This document shows, piece after piece, positions 7,084 through 15,070 of a stretch of 64,000 nucleotides of DNA. A program made the translations under genes and the position numbers. A model generated the notes under the pieces. The model saw only the letters and a list, made by a program, of their open reading frames with translations. It did not search any database and was not told the origin of the DNA. The number at the start of each line of letters is the position of its first letter. The first letter of the stretch is position 1. This DNA is from an uncultured Pelagibacteraceae bacterium (GTDB lineage: Bacteria > Pseudomonadota > Alphaproteobacteria > Pelagibacterales > Pelagibacteraceae): assembly GCA_902536765.1 (NCBI GenBank), contig CACAYM010000004.1, positions 1-64,000 of the forward strand, read 5' to 3'.

Positions 7084-7845
7084 TTATTTAGAAAATAAAG
7101 TATTAAAATTATTGGTGGTAAGTAACATCAGCTTATTTACCTCAATATTTCTGAGATTAGCAAGTTTTTGTACAGTAAATTTAATGAATGAAGGTTCATT
7201 TTTTTTACCTCTATTTGGCTCTGGAGATAAAAAAGGACTGTCTGTTTCTATTAAAAGTTTATCTTCTGGAATTTTTTTAAAAGTTTCCTGTAGCTCTGTT
7301 GATTTTTTAAAAGTAATTATGCCGCTTGCTGAAAAATAGGCGTTTAATGGAACTAAATTTAATGCAAAATCGGTTGATCCAGTAAAACAATGCATAAGAA
7401 TTTTTAAATTTTTCTGATAATTTTTTTTAAGGATATCATAAGTTTCATTCTCTGCATTTCTTGAATGAATGATAAGAGGAATATTAAGATCTATCGCAGC
7501 TTCAATATGATTTTGAAAACTCTTTAATTGTATATCTTTGTCACTGTTATTGTAATAAAAATCTAAACCAGTCTCTCCTACTCCAATAATTTTACTATTC
7601 ATCTTAATTTTTTTTACAATTTCATCTCTTTCAACGAAATGATTTTTTGTTTCATGGGGGTGAATTCCAAAAGTTCCATAGATCATTGGATCTTTAGACA
7701 CAATATCAAGAATATTATTGTATCCACTACTAGTGGTACAAATAGTTAATAATTTTTCTAGACCTACATCTTTTGCTCTAGTCAATACTTGACTTAAATT
7801 AGATATAAGAGGTTCTCGATCTAAATGGCAATGCGAATCAATCAT
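7084..7845 (-). CDS. tatD: TatD family metal-dependent hydrolase/DNase
   Basis: The 253-residue cytosolic TIM-barrel hydrolase has MIDSHCHLD at the N-terminus (metal-binding HxH), GIHPHE, GVGETGLDFYY, PLIIHSRNAENET, MHCFTGS and LLIETDSPFLSPEPNRGKKNEP. These are the ordered signature motifs of the TatD/YcfH family. Relatives act as 3'-5' exodeoxyribonucleases on damaged DNA. The gene overlaps metG by 4 nt (ATGA), a conserved alphaproteobacterial order tmk-holB-metG-tatD-MBL. Confidence 0.95.
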   Translation of the reverse strand: MIDSHCHLDREPLISNLSQVLTRAKDVGLEKLLTICTTSSGYNNILDIVSKDPMIYGTFGIHPHETKNHFVERDEIVKKIKMNSKIIGVGETGLDFYYNNSDKDIQLKSFQNHIEAAIDLNIPLIIHSRNAENETYDILKKNYQKNLKILMHCFTGSTDFALNLVPLNAYFSASGIITFKKSTELQETFKKIPEDKLLIETDSPFLSPEPNRGKKNEPSFIKFTVQKLANLRNIEVNKLMLLTTNNFNTLFSK

Positions 7846-9374
7846 TTTTTTATTTTCTCAAATAAAATTCCTAGCTTTATTATTTCTTTTTTATCTTTTA
7901 GATATTCATTATTAACTATTGTGTCAAATTTTATATCTTTTTCCTTGATAGAAAAAATATTCAGGACTTTTAAAGAAGTATTTGGAATAATTGGATATAG
8001 TAAAATTGAAATTTTTCTAATTAATTCAAGAGACACGAAAACAATTGTGTTCAATCTTAAACTATCATTTTTCTTTGTCCAAGGTGCTTGATCATTAAAA
8101 TATTTATTTGCTTTAAATAGTTGATTTACTACATACTCAACATAATAATTTATGTTTTGTTCATTAATTTCTTTTTCTATATTATTTATATTGTCTTTAA
8201 AATCATTTAGAATTTTAAGGTCATCATTAATAAAATCATATTTTTCTGGAACTTTAAGACCAATATTTTTTTCACAAAACAAAATTACTCTTTGACATAA
8301 ATTTCCATAGTTATTCGCTAAATCACTATTTATGCAACTTTCTAATTTTTCCTTTGAAATATTTCCATCATTTCCAAAAGATACTTCTTTGAGTAAATAG
8401 TACCTCAATGCATCCAATCCATAGATATCAATTATTTCAATAGGATCTAAAATATTACCTTTAGACTTTGACATTTTTTCATCACCTGAGAGTATCCATC
8501 CGTGACCATATACTCTCTGTGGAGGTTTAATACCTGCTGCCAATAAAAAAGCTGGCCAATACACTGCGTGAAATCTCAAAATATCTTTTCCGATAATGTG
8601 AATATTAGCAGGCCAAAAGTCCTTATATAATCTTTCTGTTTCTTTTGGATAATTTAAGGCAGAAAGATAATTTGTTAAAGCATCAAGCCATACGTAAATA
8701 ATATGGTCTTTATTCGATGGAACTTTAATTCCCCAAGAAAAAGATTTTCTGCTAACAGATAAATCTTTTAAACCGCTTTTCACAAAACTAATTACTTCAT
8801 TTTTTCTGCTCTCAGGTAATATAAATTTTGGATTTTCTGAATAAAATTTTAAGAGTGGCTGTTGCCATCCTGACAGTTTAAAAAAATAAGACTCTTCTTC
8901 AACCCATTCTACCTGGGATCCAGAAGATTTAGATATTTTTTTTCCATTCAAATTCTCTATTTCATCCTCATTATAATAGGCTTCATCCGAAACAGAATAC
9001 CAACCAGAATATTTTGAGAGATATATTTCTTTTTTTTTTTCTAATATTTTCCAAAGATTAGTGACAGCTAATGAGTGCCTTTTCTCAGTGGTTCTAATAA
9101 AATCATCATTTGACAAATTAAGTAAAGAAGATAAATCTCTGAATGTTTTACTTATCTCATTGCAAAATTCTAAGGGATCTTTATTTGCTTTCTCAGCTGC
9201 TCTTTGAATTTTTTGACCATGTTCATCTGTTCCTGTTAAAAAAAAAACATTGTGTCCCTGTATTCTTTTAAGTCTAGCAAAAAAATCTGCCACAATACTG
9301 GAATAAGCATGACCCATATGAGGTTTTGCAGATGGGTAATAAATTGGGGTAGTTATATAAAAATTTTTAATCAT
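7842..9374 (-). CDS. metG: Methionyl-tRNA synthetase
   Basis: This class I synthetase charges tRNA-Met with methionine. Seen in the 510-residue protein: TTPIYYPSAKPHMGHAYSS (HIGH region), FLTGTDEHGQKIQRAA, YSVSDEAYYNEDE, VWLDALTNYLSAL and [14 protein letters not shown] (KMSKS). The connecting region lacks the four-cysteine zinc knuckle, and there is no C-terminal tRNA-binding EMAP-like domain, so this is the compact MetG form common in alphaproteobacteria. It overlaps holB and tatD by 4 nt each. Confidence 0.97.
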   Translation of the reverse strand: MIKNFYITTPIYYPSAKPHMGHAYSSIVADFFARLKRIQGHNVFFLTGTDEHGQKIQRAAEKANKDPLEFCNEISKTFRDLSSLLNLSNDDFIRTTEKRHSLAVTNLWKILEKKKEIYLSKYSGWYSVSDEAYYNEDEIENLNGKKISKSSGSQVEWVEEESYFFKLSGWQQPLLKFYSENPKFILPESRKNEVISFVKSGLKDLSVSRKSFSWGIKVPSNKDHIIYVWLDALTNYLSALNYPKETERLYKDFWPANIHIIGKDILRFHAVYWPAFLLAAGIKPPQRVYGHGWILSGDEKMSKSKGNILDPIEIIDIYGLDALRYYLLKEVSFGNDGNISKEKLESCINSDLANNYGNLCQRVILFCEKNIGLKVPEKYDFINDDLKILNDFKDNINNIEKEINEQNINYYVEYVVNQLFKANKYFNDQAPWTKKNDSLRLNTIVFVSLELIRKISILLYPIIPNTSLKVLNIFSIKEKDIKFDTIVNNEYLKDKKEIIKLGILFEKIKK

Positions 9375-10279
9375 TTAAAGTTTGTTTTAAATTCAAAAAA
9401 AAGATTTCCCATATCTAAATTATATTTGTTTGCATCCGAAACTTTTTTAAAGAAAGATTTGCACCATAAATAATCTTTTTCATTAAAAAGTTTCATATTT
9501 TTTTGATGAAGGAAAACTTGGATTAATTTTAAAATAATAGTATTATTTTTCTTGTCATATTTATTTAAATTTAAATAAAAATCTATAATACTTTTGGTAT
9601 TTGCTTTTTCTTGAATCTTATTGTTTAGTAAAAAATTTTTTAGATAAATCAATTCCCCAATTGTCATAAATTTACAAAGCAAAATGTCGTTAAATAAATT
9701 ATTATATTTATTGCCGATTATCTTCTCAAAAATATTAAGATTTTCCTCTTCTGAGAAACTTTTTTTAAATATAAAACATCTAGACTCTAATGTTTTTAAT
9801 AATTTATAGGATGAATTATGAACTAAAATGAAAATTAATTTTTCATTTGGTTCTTCTATTATTTTTAACAAAGCATTGCTTGAATTTATATTAAGTAATT
9901 CAACATTATTAATAAGTATAATCCTATATTCGTTATTCATAGAAGATTTATTAATAAATTCGAATGATTTTCTCACTTTATCAATACTTATTTTTTCTTT
10001 ATCATCATCGAGATCAATTAAAAAAAAATTTTGATGAGCATTTTCTTTAACTAATTTAAAAGATCTATTATGGTCATTTAATTCGAAATTATTCAAATCG
10101 TATTTATAATCTTCATTTTTTGAAAATAAATAGTTTATTAGATGGTAAGCAAAAGTTGATTTGCCAATTCCCTTTTTGCCTGAAATTATAAATTTATTTG
10201 GCATTTTCTTGTTTTGATCTAGTCTTACAAAAAAATTGAATAAATTATCATATCCATATAGTTTTTTTTCAATATTCAT
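9371..10279 (-). CDS. holB: DNA polymerase III delta' subunit
   Basis: The 302-residue AAA+ clamp-loader subunit has a Walker A-like KFIISGKKGIGKSTFAYHLINYLF, a degenerate DEAD region (RIILINNVELLNINSSNALLKIIEEPNE) and the SRC-type motif ESRCFIFKKS that carries the arginine finger. It helps load the beta sliding clamp. The zinc-module cysteines of E. coli delta' are not apparent. Its position between tmk and metG is typical for HolB in alphaproteobacteria, and it overlaps metG by 4 nt. The sequence is very diverged and lysine/asparagine rich, as expected at this base composition. Confidence 0.9.
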   Translation of the reverse strand: MNIEKKLYGYDNLFNFFVRLDQNKKMPNKFIISGKKGIGKSTFAYHLINYLFSKNEDYKYDLNNFELNDHNRSFKLVKENAHQNFFLIDLDDDKEKISIDKVRKSFEFINKSSMNNEYRIILINNVELLNINSSNALLKIIEEPNEKLIFILVHNSSYKLLKTLESRCFIFKKSFSEEENLNIFEKIIGNKYNNLFNDILLCKFMTIGELIYLKNFLLNNKIQEKANTKSIIDFYLNLNKYDKKNNTIILKLIQVFLHQKNMKLFNEKDYLWCKSFFKKVSDANKYNLDMGNLFFEFKTNFK

Positions 10280-10285
10280 ATTAGT

Positions 10286-10903
10286 TTAATAAAAAATTAA
10301 TTTATTTACCTTTGTCAATATTTCTTTTCTGTTGGCTTCAATATTTTTATTTGTATTTATGATAAAATAGTTTTTTTTATTTTTAGCCAGTTTAAGAAAG
10401 CCATTTTGTACTTTGTTGTAAAAAGTATCTTTAAATTTATCATATTTATTAAGGTTACTTCTGCTTTTAAGTCTACGTTTTAAATTTTTAATACTTACAA
10501 TATTTAAAAAAGTAAAATCTATTTCTATATCTTTTGTTAAATACTTATTTAATAATTTGATAATTTTCAAATCAATTCCCATTCCATAATGCTGATATGC
10601 AACAGTTGAGTCGACAAATCTATCTATCAATATTACTTTTCTTTTATAATTTTTTTTAATTATTTTATTAATATTTTCATTTCTTGCTGCAAGATATAAA
10701 AGTAAATCAGAAAAATAATGAAAATTAGATTTTTTATTTAATATTATTTTTCTTAGCAATTCAGAATTTTTATTTCCTCCTGGTTCTCTTAGACAAATAT
10801 ATTTAATTTTTTTTTTTTTTAGAAATTTCGATACATTTCTAATATGTGTAGTTTTACCTGATCCCTCTATACCCTCAAAAATAATTATGGGTTTTTTATA
10901 CAT
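10286..10903 (-). CDS. tmk: Thymidylate kinase
   Basis: The 205-residue enzyme phosphorylates dTMP to dTDP in the dTTP pathway. Seen: P-loop FEGIEGSGKTTHIRNVSKFL (residues ~9-28), the CLREPGG motif and the DR(F/Y) motif LIDRFVDSTVAYQHYGMG. The length is normal (E. coli 213). The usual Gln after the P-loop is His here. It overlaps the D,D-carboxypeptidase upstream by 8 nt and precedes holB by 6 nt. Confidence 0.95.
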   Translation of the reverse strand: MYKKPIIIFEGIEGSGKTTHIRNVSKFLKKKKIKYICLREPGGNKNSELLRKIILNKKSNFHYFSDLLLYLAARNENINKIIKKNYKRKVILIDRFVDSTVAYQHYGMGIDLKIIKLLNKYLTKDIEIDFTFLNIVSIKNLKRRLKSRSNLNKYDKFKDTFYNKVQNGFLKLAKNKKNYFIINTNKNIEANRKEILTKVNKLIFY

Positions 10904-12044
10904 CGCCCCATATTAAATAATTTACTGATTTCAAAATTCTGGAAAATAGATTAACTTTTTTAACTGCATTCATTGAAAAGATTTTATGTTCACTAATTAA
11001 TTCATTTTTATAAAAAATTTTAAGTAATCCAATTTCTTGGTCTTCTTCTATCGGTGCTTTGATTGGTCCCTGATACTCTATTTGAACTTTTAGCTCTTTT
11101 TTCCGACCTTTTTTGATTGTTTTGTAAATGTCATCTTTAACATAACCCTTTACGCTTTCTTGTTTGCCGAGCCACACAGTAAATTCTGAGATACTTTCTT
11201 TATTTTCTGAAATTTTGATCGTATCAAAATTCGTGAAGCCCCACATATGTAATTTCATAGATTCTTTGGATCTATCTTTTTTCGTTTTAAATCCAGAAGC
11301 TACCGCAATTAATCTTCTACCGTTTCTTTCAACAGACGAGGCTAAGGAGTATTTTTCAACTGCTAAGTATCCAGTTTTAATACCGTCTGCACCAATATTT
11401 TTATAAAGTAACGGATTTCTATTTCCTTGTGTTATTGGGTCACCACCAGTTCTATCCCATGTAAATTCTTCCTCTTTAAAATACCTATAATACTCTGGAA
11501 AATTATTTATTAGATAATTTGACATAATTAAAATATCTTTTAGCGTAGAATAATTATCAGGATCATTAATTCCTGATGAGTTAGAAAAATTAGTATCTTT
11601 CATCCCAATCTCTTTTGCTTTAGCAGTCATAATTAATGCAAATTCCTCCTCTGAACCAGCAATACCTTCAGCTAATGCAATACAAGCATCATTTCCAGAA
11701 GCAACAATTATGCCTCTAAGTAAATTTTCAACAGAGACTTGATCACCAACCATAATAAACATTGATGAGTATCCAGCTGTAGATAATTTCCAAGCTTTCT
11801 CGGAAACTAAAAATTTATCGTCTAAACTAATTTCATCATTTTTAAGCATTTCAAATGCGATAATACTAGTCATTATTTTTGTCATTGAAGCAGGATAAAT
11901 TTCTCTATCGGCATCTTTTTCATATAGAATTTCACCAGATAAAAAATCTTGTAAAATAACTGAAGGAGCTTTTATATCAAAAGAATATACATTATAACTT
12001 AGCAAGGTAAATATAATCGAAAGTAAAATTTTTTTTTTAAACAT
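10896..12044 (-). CDS. dacC: D-alanyl-D-alanine carboxypeptidase (PBP5/6 type)
   Basis: This 382-residue exported penicillin-binding protein trims the terminal D-Ala from peptidoglycan stem peptides. Seen: a signal peptide (MFKKKILLSIIFTLLSYNVYS), the SxxK motif in YPASMTKIMTSI, the SxN motif in VASGNDACIALAEG and the KTG motif in DGIKTGYLAVEKYSLASS. The C-terminal PBP5-type domain follows. The last helix could be the membrane anchor but is only weakly amphipathic by eye. It sits between a SPOR lipoprotein and tmk with 8-nt overlaps. The dac paralogue letter is uncertain. Confidence 0.92.
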   Translation of the reverse strand: MFKKKILLSIIFTLLSYNVYSFDIKAPSVILQDFLSGEILYEKDADREIYPASMTKIMTSIIAFEMLKNDEISLDDKFLVSEKAWKLSTAGYSSMFIMVGDQVSVENLLRGIIVASGNDACIALAEGIAGSEEEFALIMTAKAKEIGMKDTNFSNSSGINDPDNYSTLKDILIMSNYLINNFPEYYRYFKEEEFTWDRTGGDPITQGNRNPLLYKNIGADGIKTGYLAVEKYSLASSVERNGRRLIAVASGFKTKKDRSKESMKLHMWGFTNFDTIKISENKESISEFTVWLGKQESVKGYVKDDIYKTIKKGRKKELKVQIEYQGPIKAPIEEDQEIGLLKIFYKNELISEHKIFSMNAVKKVNLFSRILKSVNYLIWGDV

Positions 12045-12789
12045 TTCTAATTATTTCTATATTTTCAAAGTTTAAGTTATCAAGTTTTTTATATTCTTTT
12101 TCAATAGACTTCAAATCCAAATAAGGACCTATTATCACTCTATATTTATTTTCAGATAATTTTTTAATATACACGTTTTTAATGAGCGATTCATTCATTA
12201 TTCTTTTTTTCATCATTTTGGCAGAATCAATAAAGTAAAAATCGGCAATTTTTATTGAATAATTAAAATTTTTTATTTTTTTTGAATTATTTTTTTCGAT
12301 TGATTGATTTAAATCATTTACAACAATTTTATCAACCGGGGCTTTATTTGCTACTTTCTTTTCCTCCTTAAAAGTTTTTGTTTTCTTTGCTATAAAAGAA
12401 CTATTGTTTTGTATTTCTTCAATAATGATGAATGGCTCTTCCAATGTCAGCTCCAGTTCAGATGCAATTCTTTTTGATACAACTGAATTATTAAAATTTG
12501 GATAACTAGATTTTTTTCCAACTTGAGCTATCAAACTTTTATTATTATCAGGGTTTAATATCTTTACCGATGTACCTTTTTTAAGATTTTTTTGAAATAT
12601 AATTAAATCTCTGTCATTCATTTTTTTATTAATTATTTTATTTAATAATAATTTTTCATCGTAAATTAATGTAAATCCTGAATTTGAAAATTTAGATTTT
12701 ATTATAACGTTTGTTGTGTTTTTTGTATCAATATTACTTACACATGAAGATAAAAAAAATAAAATGATGATAATTATTTTATAATTCAT
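12037..12789 (-). CDS. SPOR-domain lipoprotein, degenerate RlpA-like
   Basis: The 250-residue protein has a lipoprotein signal (MNYKIIIIILFFLSSC). Its central region GTSVKILNPDNNKSLIAQVGKKSSYPNFNNSVVSKRIASELEL parallels the double-psi barrel of RlpA. A linker follows, then a C-terminal SPOR domain (YSIKIADFYFIDSAKMMKKRI...YRVIIGPYLDLKSIEKEYKKL) that binds denuded septal glycan. RlpA is a septal-ring lytic transglycosylase, but here the barrel is weakly conserved and I cannot place the catalytic residues. It is flanked by mltB and dac, so a role in wall remodelling at division is likely. Confidence 0.72.
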   Translation of the reverse strand: MNYKIIIIILFFLSSCVSNIDTKNTTNVIIKSKFSNSGFTLIYDEKLLLNKIINKKMNDRDLIIFQKNLKKGTSVKILNPDNNKSLIAQVGKKSSYPNFNNSVVSKRIASELELTLEEPFIIIEEIQNNSSFIAKKTKTFKEEKKVANKAPVDKIVVNDLNQSIEKNNSKKIKNFNYSIKIADFYFIDSAKMMKKRIMNESLIKNVYIKKLSENKYRVIIGPYLDLKSIEKEYKKLDNLNFENIEIIRNV

Positions 12790-13771
12790 TTTTAATTTTA
12801 TCTTTTAATGTACATACTGCTAGACCAAATCTCAAAGATCTATTCCATTTTAGTATTAATTCATAGTTTTGAAAAACAATATATGCTGGATCATTAATTT
12901 TTGCATTATCTACAATATCAGCATCTGGTGTTATTAATGCAACTTTCAAATTTTCATCATAATTTAAAGCTTCGTTAATATATTTCTTATAATATTTTAA
13001 TTTCTTTTTATTTTTTAATTTTCTTGCAGAAGTATTTAAAAATTTTTTAGGGATATTAGATTTAAGTGAAACTTTTTCAAAACAAGGTTCATTTTTTTTC
13101 CAACCCATTTTACTTAGATAATTTGCGGCTGATGCAAAAGAATCGTGTTCTTTTTTAAGTTCTATTAAGTTATTATTATTGAAATCAACAGCATATTGTT
13201 CAATTGTAGATGGCATAAATTGGAAGTTTCCAAAAGCTCCGGCCCATGAGCCATACAAAATATCTGGGTCAACTATTCCTTTGTCAATAAGTTTTAGAAT
13301 CGTGAGCAGTTCTTTTGTAAAAAATTCACTTCTCCTTTTGTCAAAGCTTAGTGTAGATAATGATGAAATTATATCCATTTTACCAAGATAGTTTCCAAAA
13401 TTAGTTTCAATCCCCATTAATGCCAACAATAATTCTTTTTCAATTTTAAAGTTATTGTCTACACTATTAATAATTCCTATATTTTTTTTGTAATACTCCA
13501 AGCCAGAAGAAACTTTTTTCTTTGAAGTCCTTTTAGAAATATATGTTTTAGTATCTTCATAAAATTCTGGTTGATATCTATCGTATTCTATAACCTTGGG
13601 AACAAACTTTGCATTCTCCATAACATTATTAAAAGTTGCCTCTGAAACTCCTTCAGATAAAGCTAATATTTTAAAATTCTTTTTCCATTGATCAAATGAA
13701 GATGCATAGGAAATATTAAAGCTTAATATAAAATAGATAAATAAATATTGTGGTATTTTACTTATTTTCAT
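12779..13771 (-). CDS. mltB: Lytic murein transglycosylase, MltB family
   Basis: The 330-residue exported enzyme cleaves glycan strands of peptidoglycan, leaving 1,6-anhydro ends. Seen: signal peptide, DRYQPEF, the catalytic Glu in LLALMGIETNFGNYLG, then STLSFDKRRSEFFTKEL and GSWAGAFGNFQFMPSTIEQYAVDF, all MltB-family blocks. There is no lipobox, so it is likely periplasmic rather than outer-membrane bound. Overlaps of 14 nt (rarD) and 11 nt (SPOR lipoprotein) place it in the wall-enzyme cluster. Confidence 0.94.
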   Translation of the reverse strand: MKISKIPQYLFIYFILSFNISYASSFDQWKKNFKILALSEGVSEATFNNVMENAKFVPKVIEYDRYQPEFYEDTKTYISKRTSKKKVSSGLEYYKKNIGIINSVDNNFKIEKELLLALMGIETNFGNYLGKMDIISSLSTLSFDKRRSEFFTKELLTILKLIDKGIVDPDILYGSWAGAFGNFQFMPSTIEQYAVDFNNNNLIELKKEHDSFASAANYLSKMGWKKNEPCFEKVSLKSNIPKKFLNTSARKLKNKKKLKYYKKYINEALNYDENLKVALITPDADIVDNAKINDPAYIVFQNYELILKWNRSLRFGLAVCTLKDKIKNEL

Positions 13772-14639
13772 AAAGATCCTTTAAATAAATAAATACAGCA
13801 ATCCAAATAAAAATAAAACTAATTAACTTTTCATTGTTTAGAGGCTCATTATATAGAAAATAACCAAGTAAAAATTGCAATGTTGGGGTAATATAAAATA
13901 TCATTCCAGTGGGTCCAAGACCACATAACTCAACACCCCTAACATATAAAAACAAAGGTATAACAGTCATTGGGCCTGCTAAAATAAAAATAAACATTAA
14001 TTTTGGATTTGATAAATCAAAATCATTCAAGTTATTTTGTACAATTATATAAAAAGCAATTAAAATAACTGGTAAGATAAACAAACTTTCAACTAACAAA
14101 CCGATATCAGTTTCAACATTTATTTTTTTTCTTAATAGATTATAAAAACTCCAACTAAAAGCTACTACCAAACCCACCCATGGTATTGAATTAAAATCGG
14201 AAAAAATTAAATATAATATTGTAAAAATTACAATTAATACTGAAATTTTTCCTTTATTTGTTAGAAGCTCTTGAAAAAAAGAATATCCTAAAAAAATACT
14301 AATTATTGGCATAATAAAATAACCAAAACTTGCATCTATAACACGATCTGTAGTTACTGCATAAATCCAAACAGCCCAGTTTGTAAAGATCAAAATTCCA
14401 GAGAAAAAAAGTGTAATTATAGCTTTTTTATTTTTAAAAACTTTTTTAATTTTTTTAAATTTAGAAAAAATAAATGAGGTTAATAATAGCATTACTGTTG
14501 TCCATAAACTTCGATGTATTACTACTTCAATGTGACCAGCGAAAGCTATGTATTTAAAATATATTACGCCAATTAATCCCCACCAAAAAGATCCAGCGGC
14601 AGTTAGAAAAATACCTTTATTAAAATTATTATTTTGCAC
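13758..14639 (-). CDS. rarD: RarD/EamA-family transporter
   Basis: The 293-residue membrane protein has about ten hydrophobic segments arranged as two EamA repeats. The opening KGIFLTAAGSFWWGLIGVIYFKY followed by EVVIHRSLWTTVMLL, and AVTTDRVIDASFGYFIMPI, are typical of the RarD branch of the drug/metabolite superfamily. Members have been linked to chloramphenicol sensitivity and metabolite export, but the substrate is unknown. It is the first gene of the run rarD-mltB-SPOR-dac-tmk-holB-metG-tatD-MBL and overlaps mltB by 14 nt. Confidence 0.9.
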   Translation of the reverse strand: MQNNNFNKGIFLTAAGSFWWGLIGVIYFKYIAFAGHIEVVIHRSLWTTVMLLLTSFIFSKFKKIKKVFKNKKAIITLFFSGILIFTNWAVWIYAVTTDRVIDASFGYFIMPIISIFLGYSFFQELLTNKGKISVLIVIFTILYLIFSDFNSIPWVGLVVAFSWSFYNLLRKKINVETDIGLLVESLFILPVILIAFYIIVQNNLNDFDLSNPKLMFIFILAGPMTVIPLFLYVRGVELCGLGPTGMIFYITPTLQFLLGYFLYNEPLNNEKLISFIFIWIAVFIYLKDLYENK

Positions 14640-14668
14640 TATTTTAAATGAATTAAACTATTTTATTC

Positions 14669-14696
14669 TTGAAATATATATTAATAATCGTAAAAG
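14669..14696 (+). promoter_or_regulatory. Candidate promoter of tRNA-Ser
   Basis: TTGAAA (14669-14674) and TAAAAG (14691-14696) are spaced by 16 nt. The -10 box ends 8 nt before the mature tRNA 5' end. The -10 sequence is identical to that proposed for tRNA-Glu. Confidence 0.5.
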
Positions 14697-14704
14697 ACCT
14701 CATA

Positions 14705-14794
14705 GGAGAGATGGCTGAGCGGTTGAAAGCACCGGTCTTGAAAACCGGCAAAGGGGCAACTCTTTCCTGGGTTCGAATCCCAGTCTCTCCGCCA
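14705..14794 (+). tRNA. tRNA-Ser (UGA)
   Basis: This is a 90-nt class II tRNA with a long variable arm. The acceptor GGAGAGA pairs with the 3' TCTCTCC before GCCA. The anticodon loop CTTGAAA lies between CCGGT and ACCGG, giving anticodon TGA. The CCA is encoded. The 3' end is 4 nt from the convergent sdhE stop, leaving no room for a terminator between them. Confidence 0.97.
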
Positions 14795-14798
14795 CAAA

Positions 14799-15053
14799 TT
14801 AAAAATTTTCAAATTTATTTAAAATGTATGTCAAATTTTTATTAATTTTATACTTTGATTTTTTGTTTTTTAAGGATTTTAAAATCTCATCATCTAGATT
14901 TATAAATTCATCTAGTTGAACAAGCTGATTATATTCTAGCTCATTAATTATAGATTTTACAAAGTTTGTCATTAAAATATCCATTTCTTTAGTCCCCCTA
15001 TAAGAACTTCTATAAATAATCTTATTTTTAATATCTTCTTTATTTTGAGACAT
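14799..15053 (-). CDS. sdhE: Succinate dehydrogenase FAD assembly factor SdhE
   Basis: I use the internal ATG at 15053 (MSQNKEDIKNKI) instead of the ORF-track start at 15098. The longer form would overlap recG and adds 15 residues without family similarity. The resulting 84-residue protein has IIYRSSYRGTKEMDILMTNFV, the RGxxE signature of SdhE/SDHAF2, which promotes covalent FAD attachment to succinate dehydrogenase. Divergence from recG is a conserved alphaproteobacterial arrangement. Only 17 bp separate the two starts. Confidence 0.87.
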   Translation of the reverse strand: MSQNKEDIKNKIIYRSSYRGTKEMDILMTNFVKSIINELEYNQLVQLDEFINLDDEILKSLKNKKSKYKINKNLTYILNKFENF

Positions 15054-15070
15054 AGTTATATAAATAAAAT

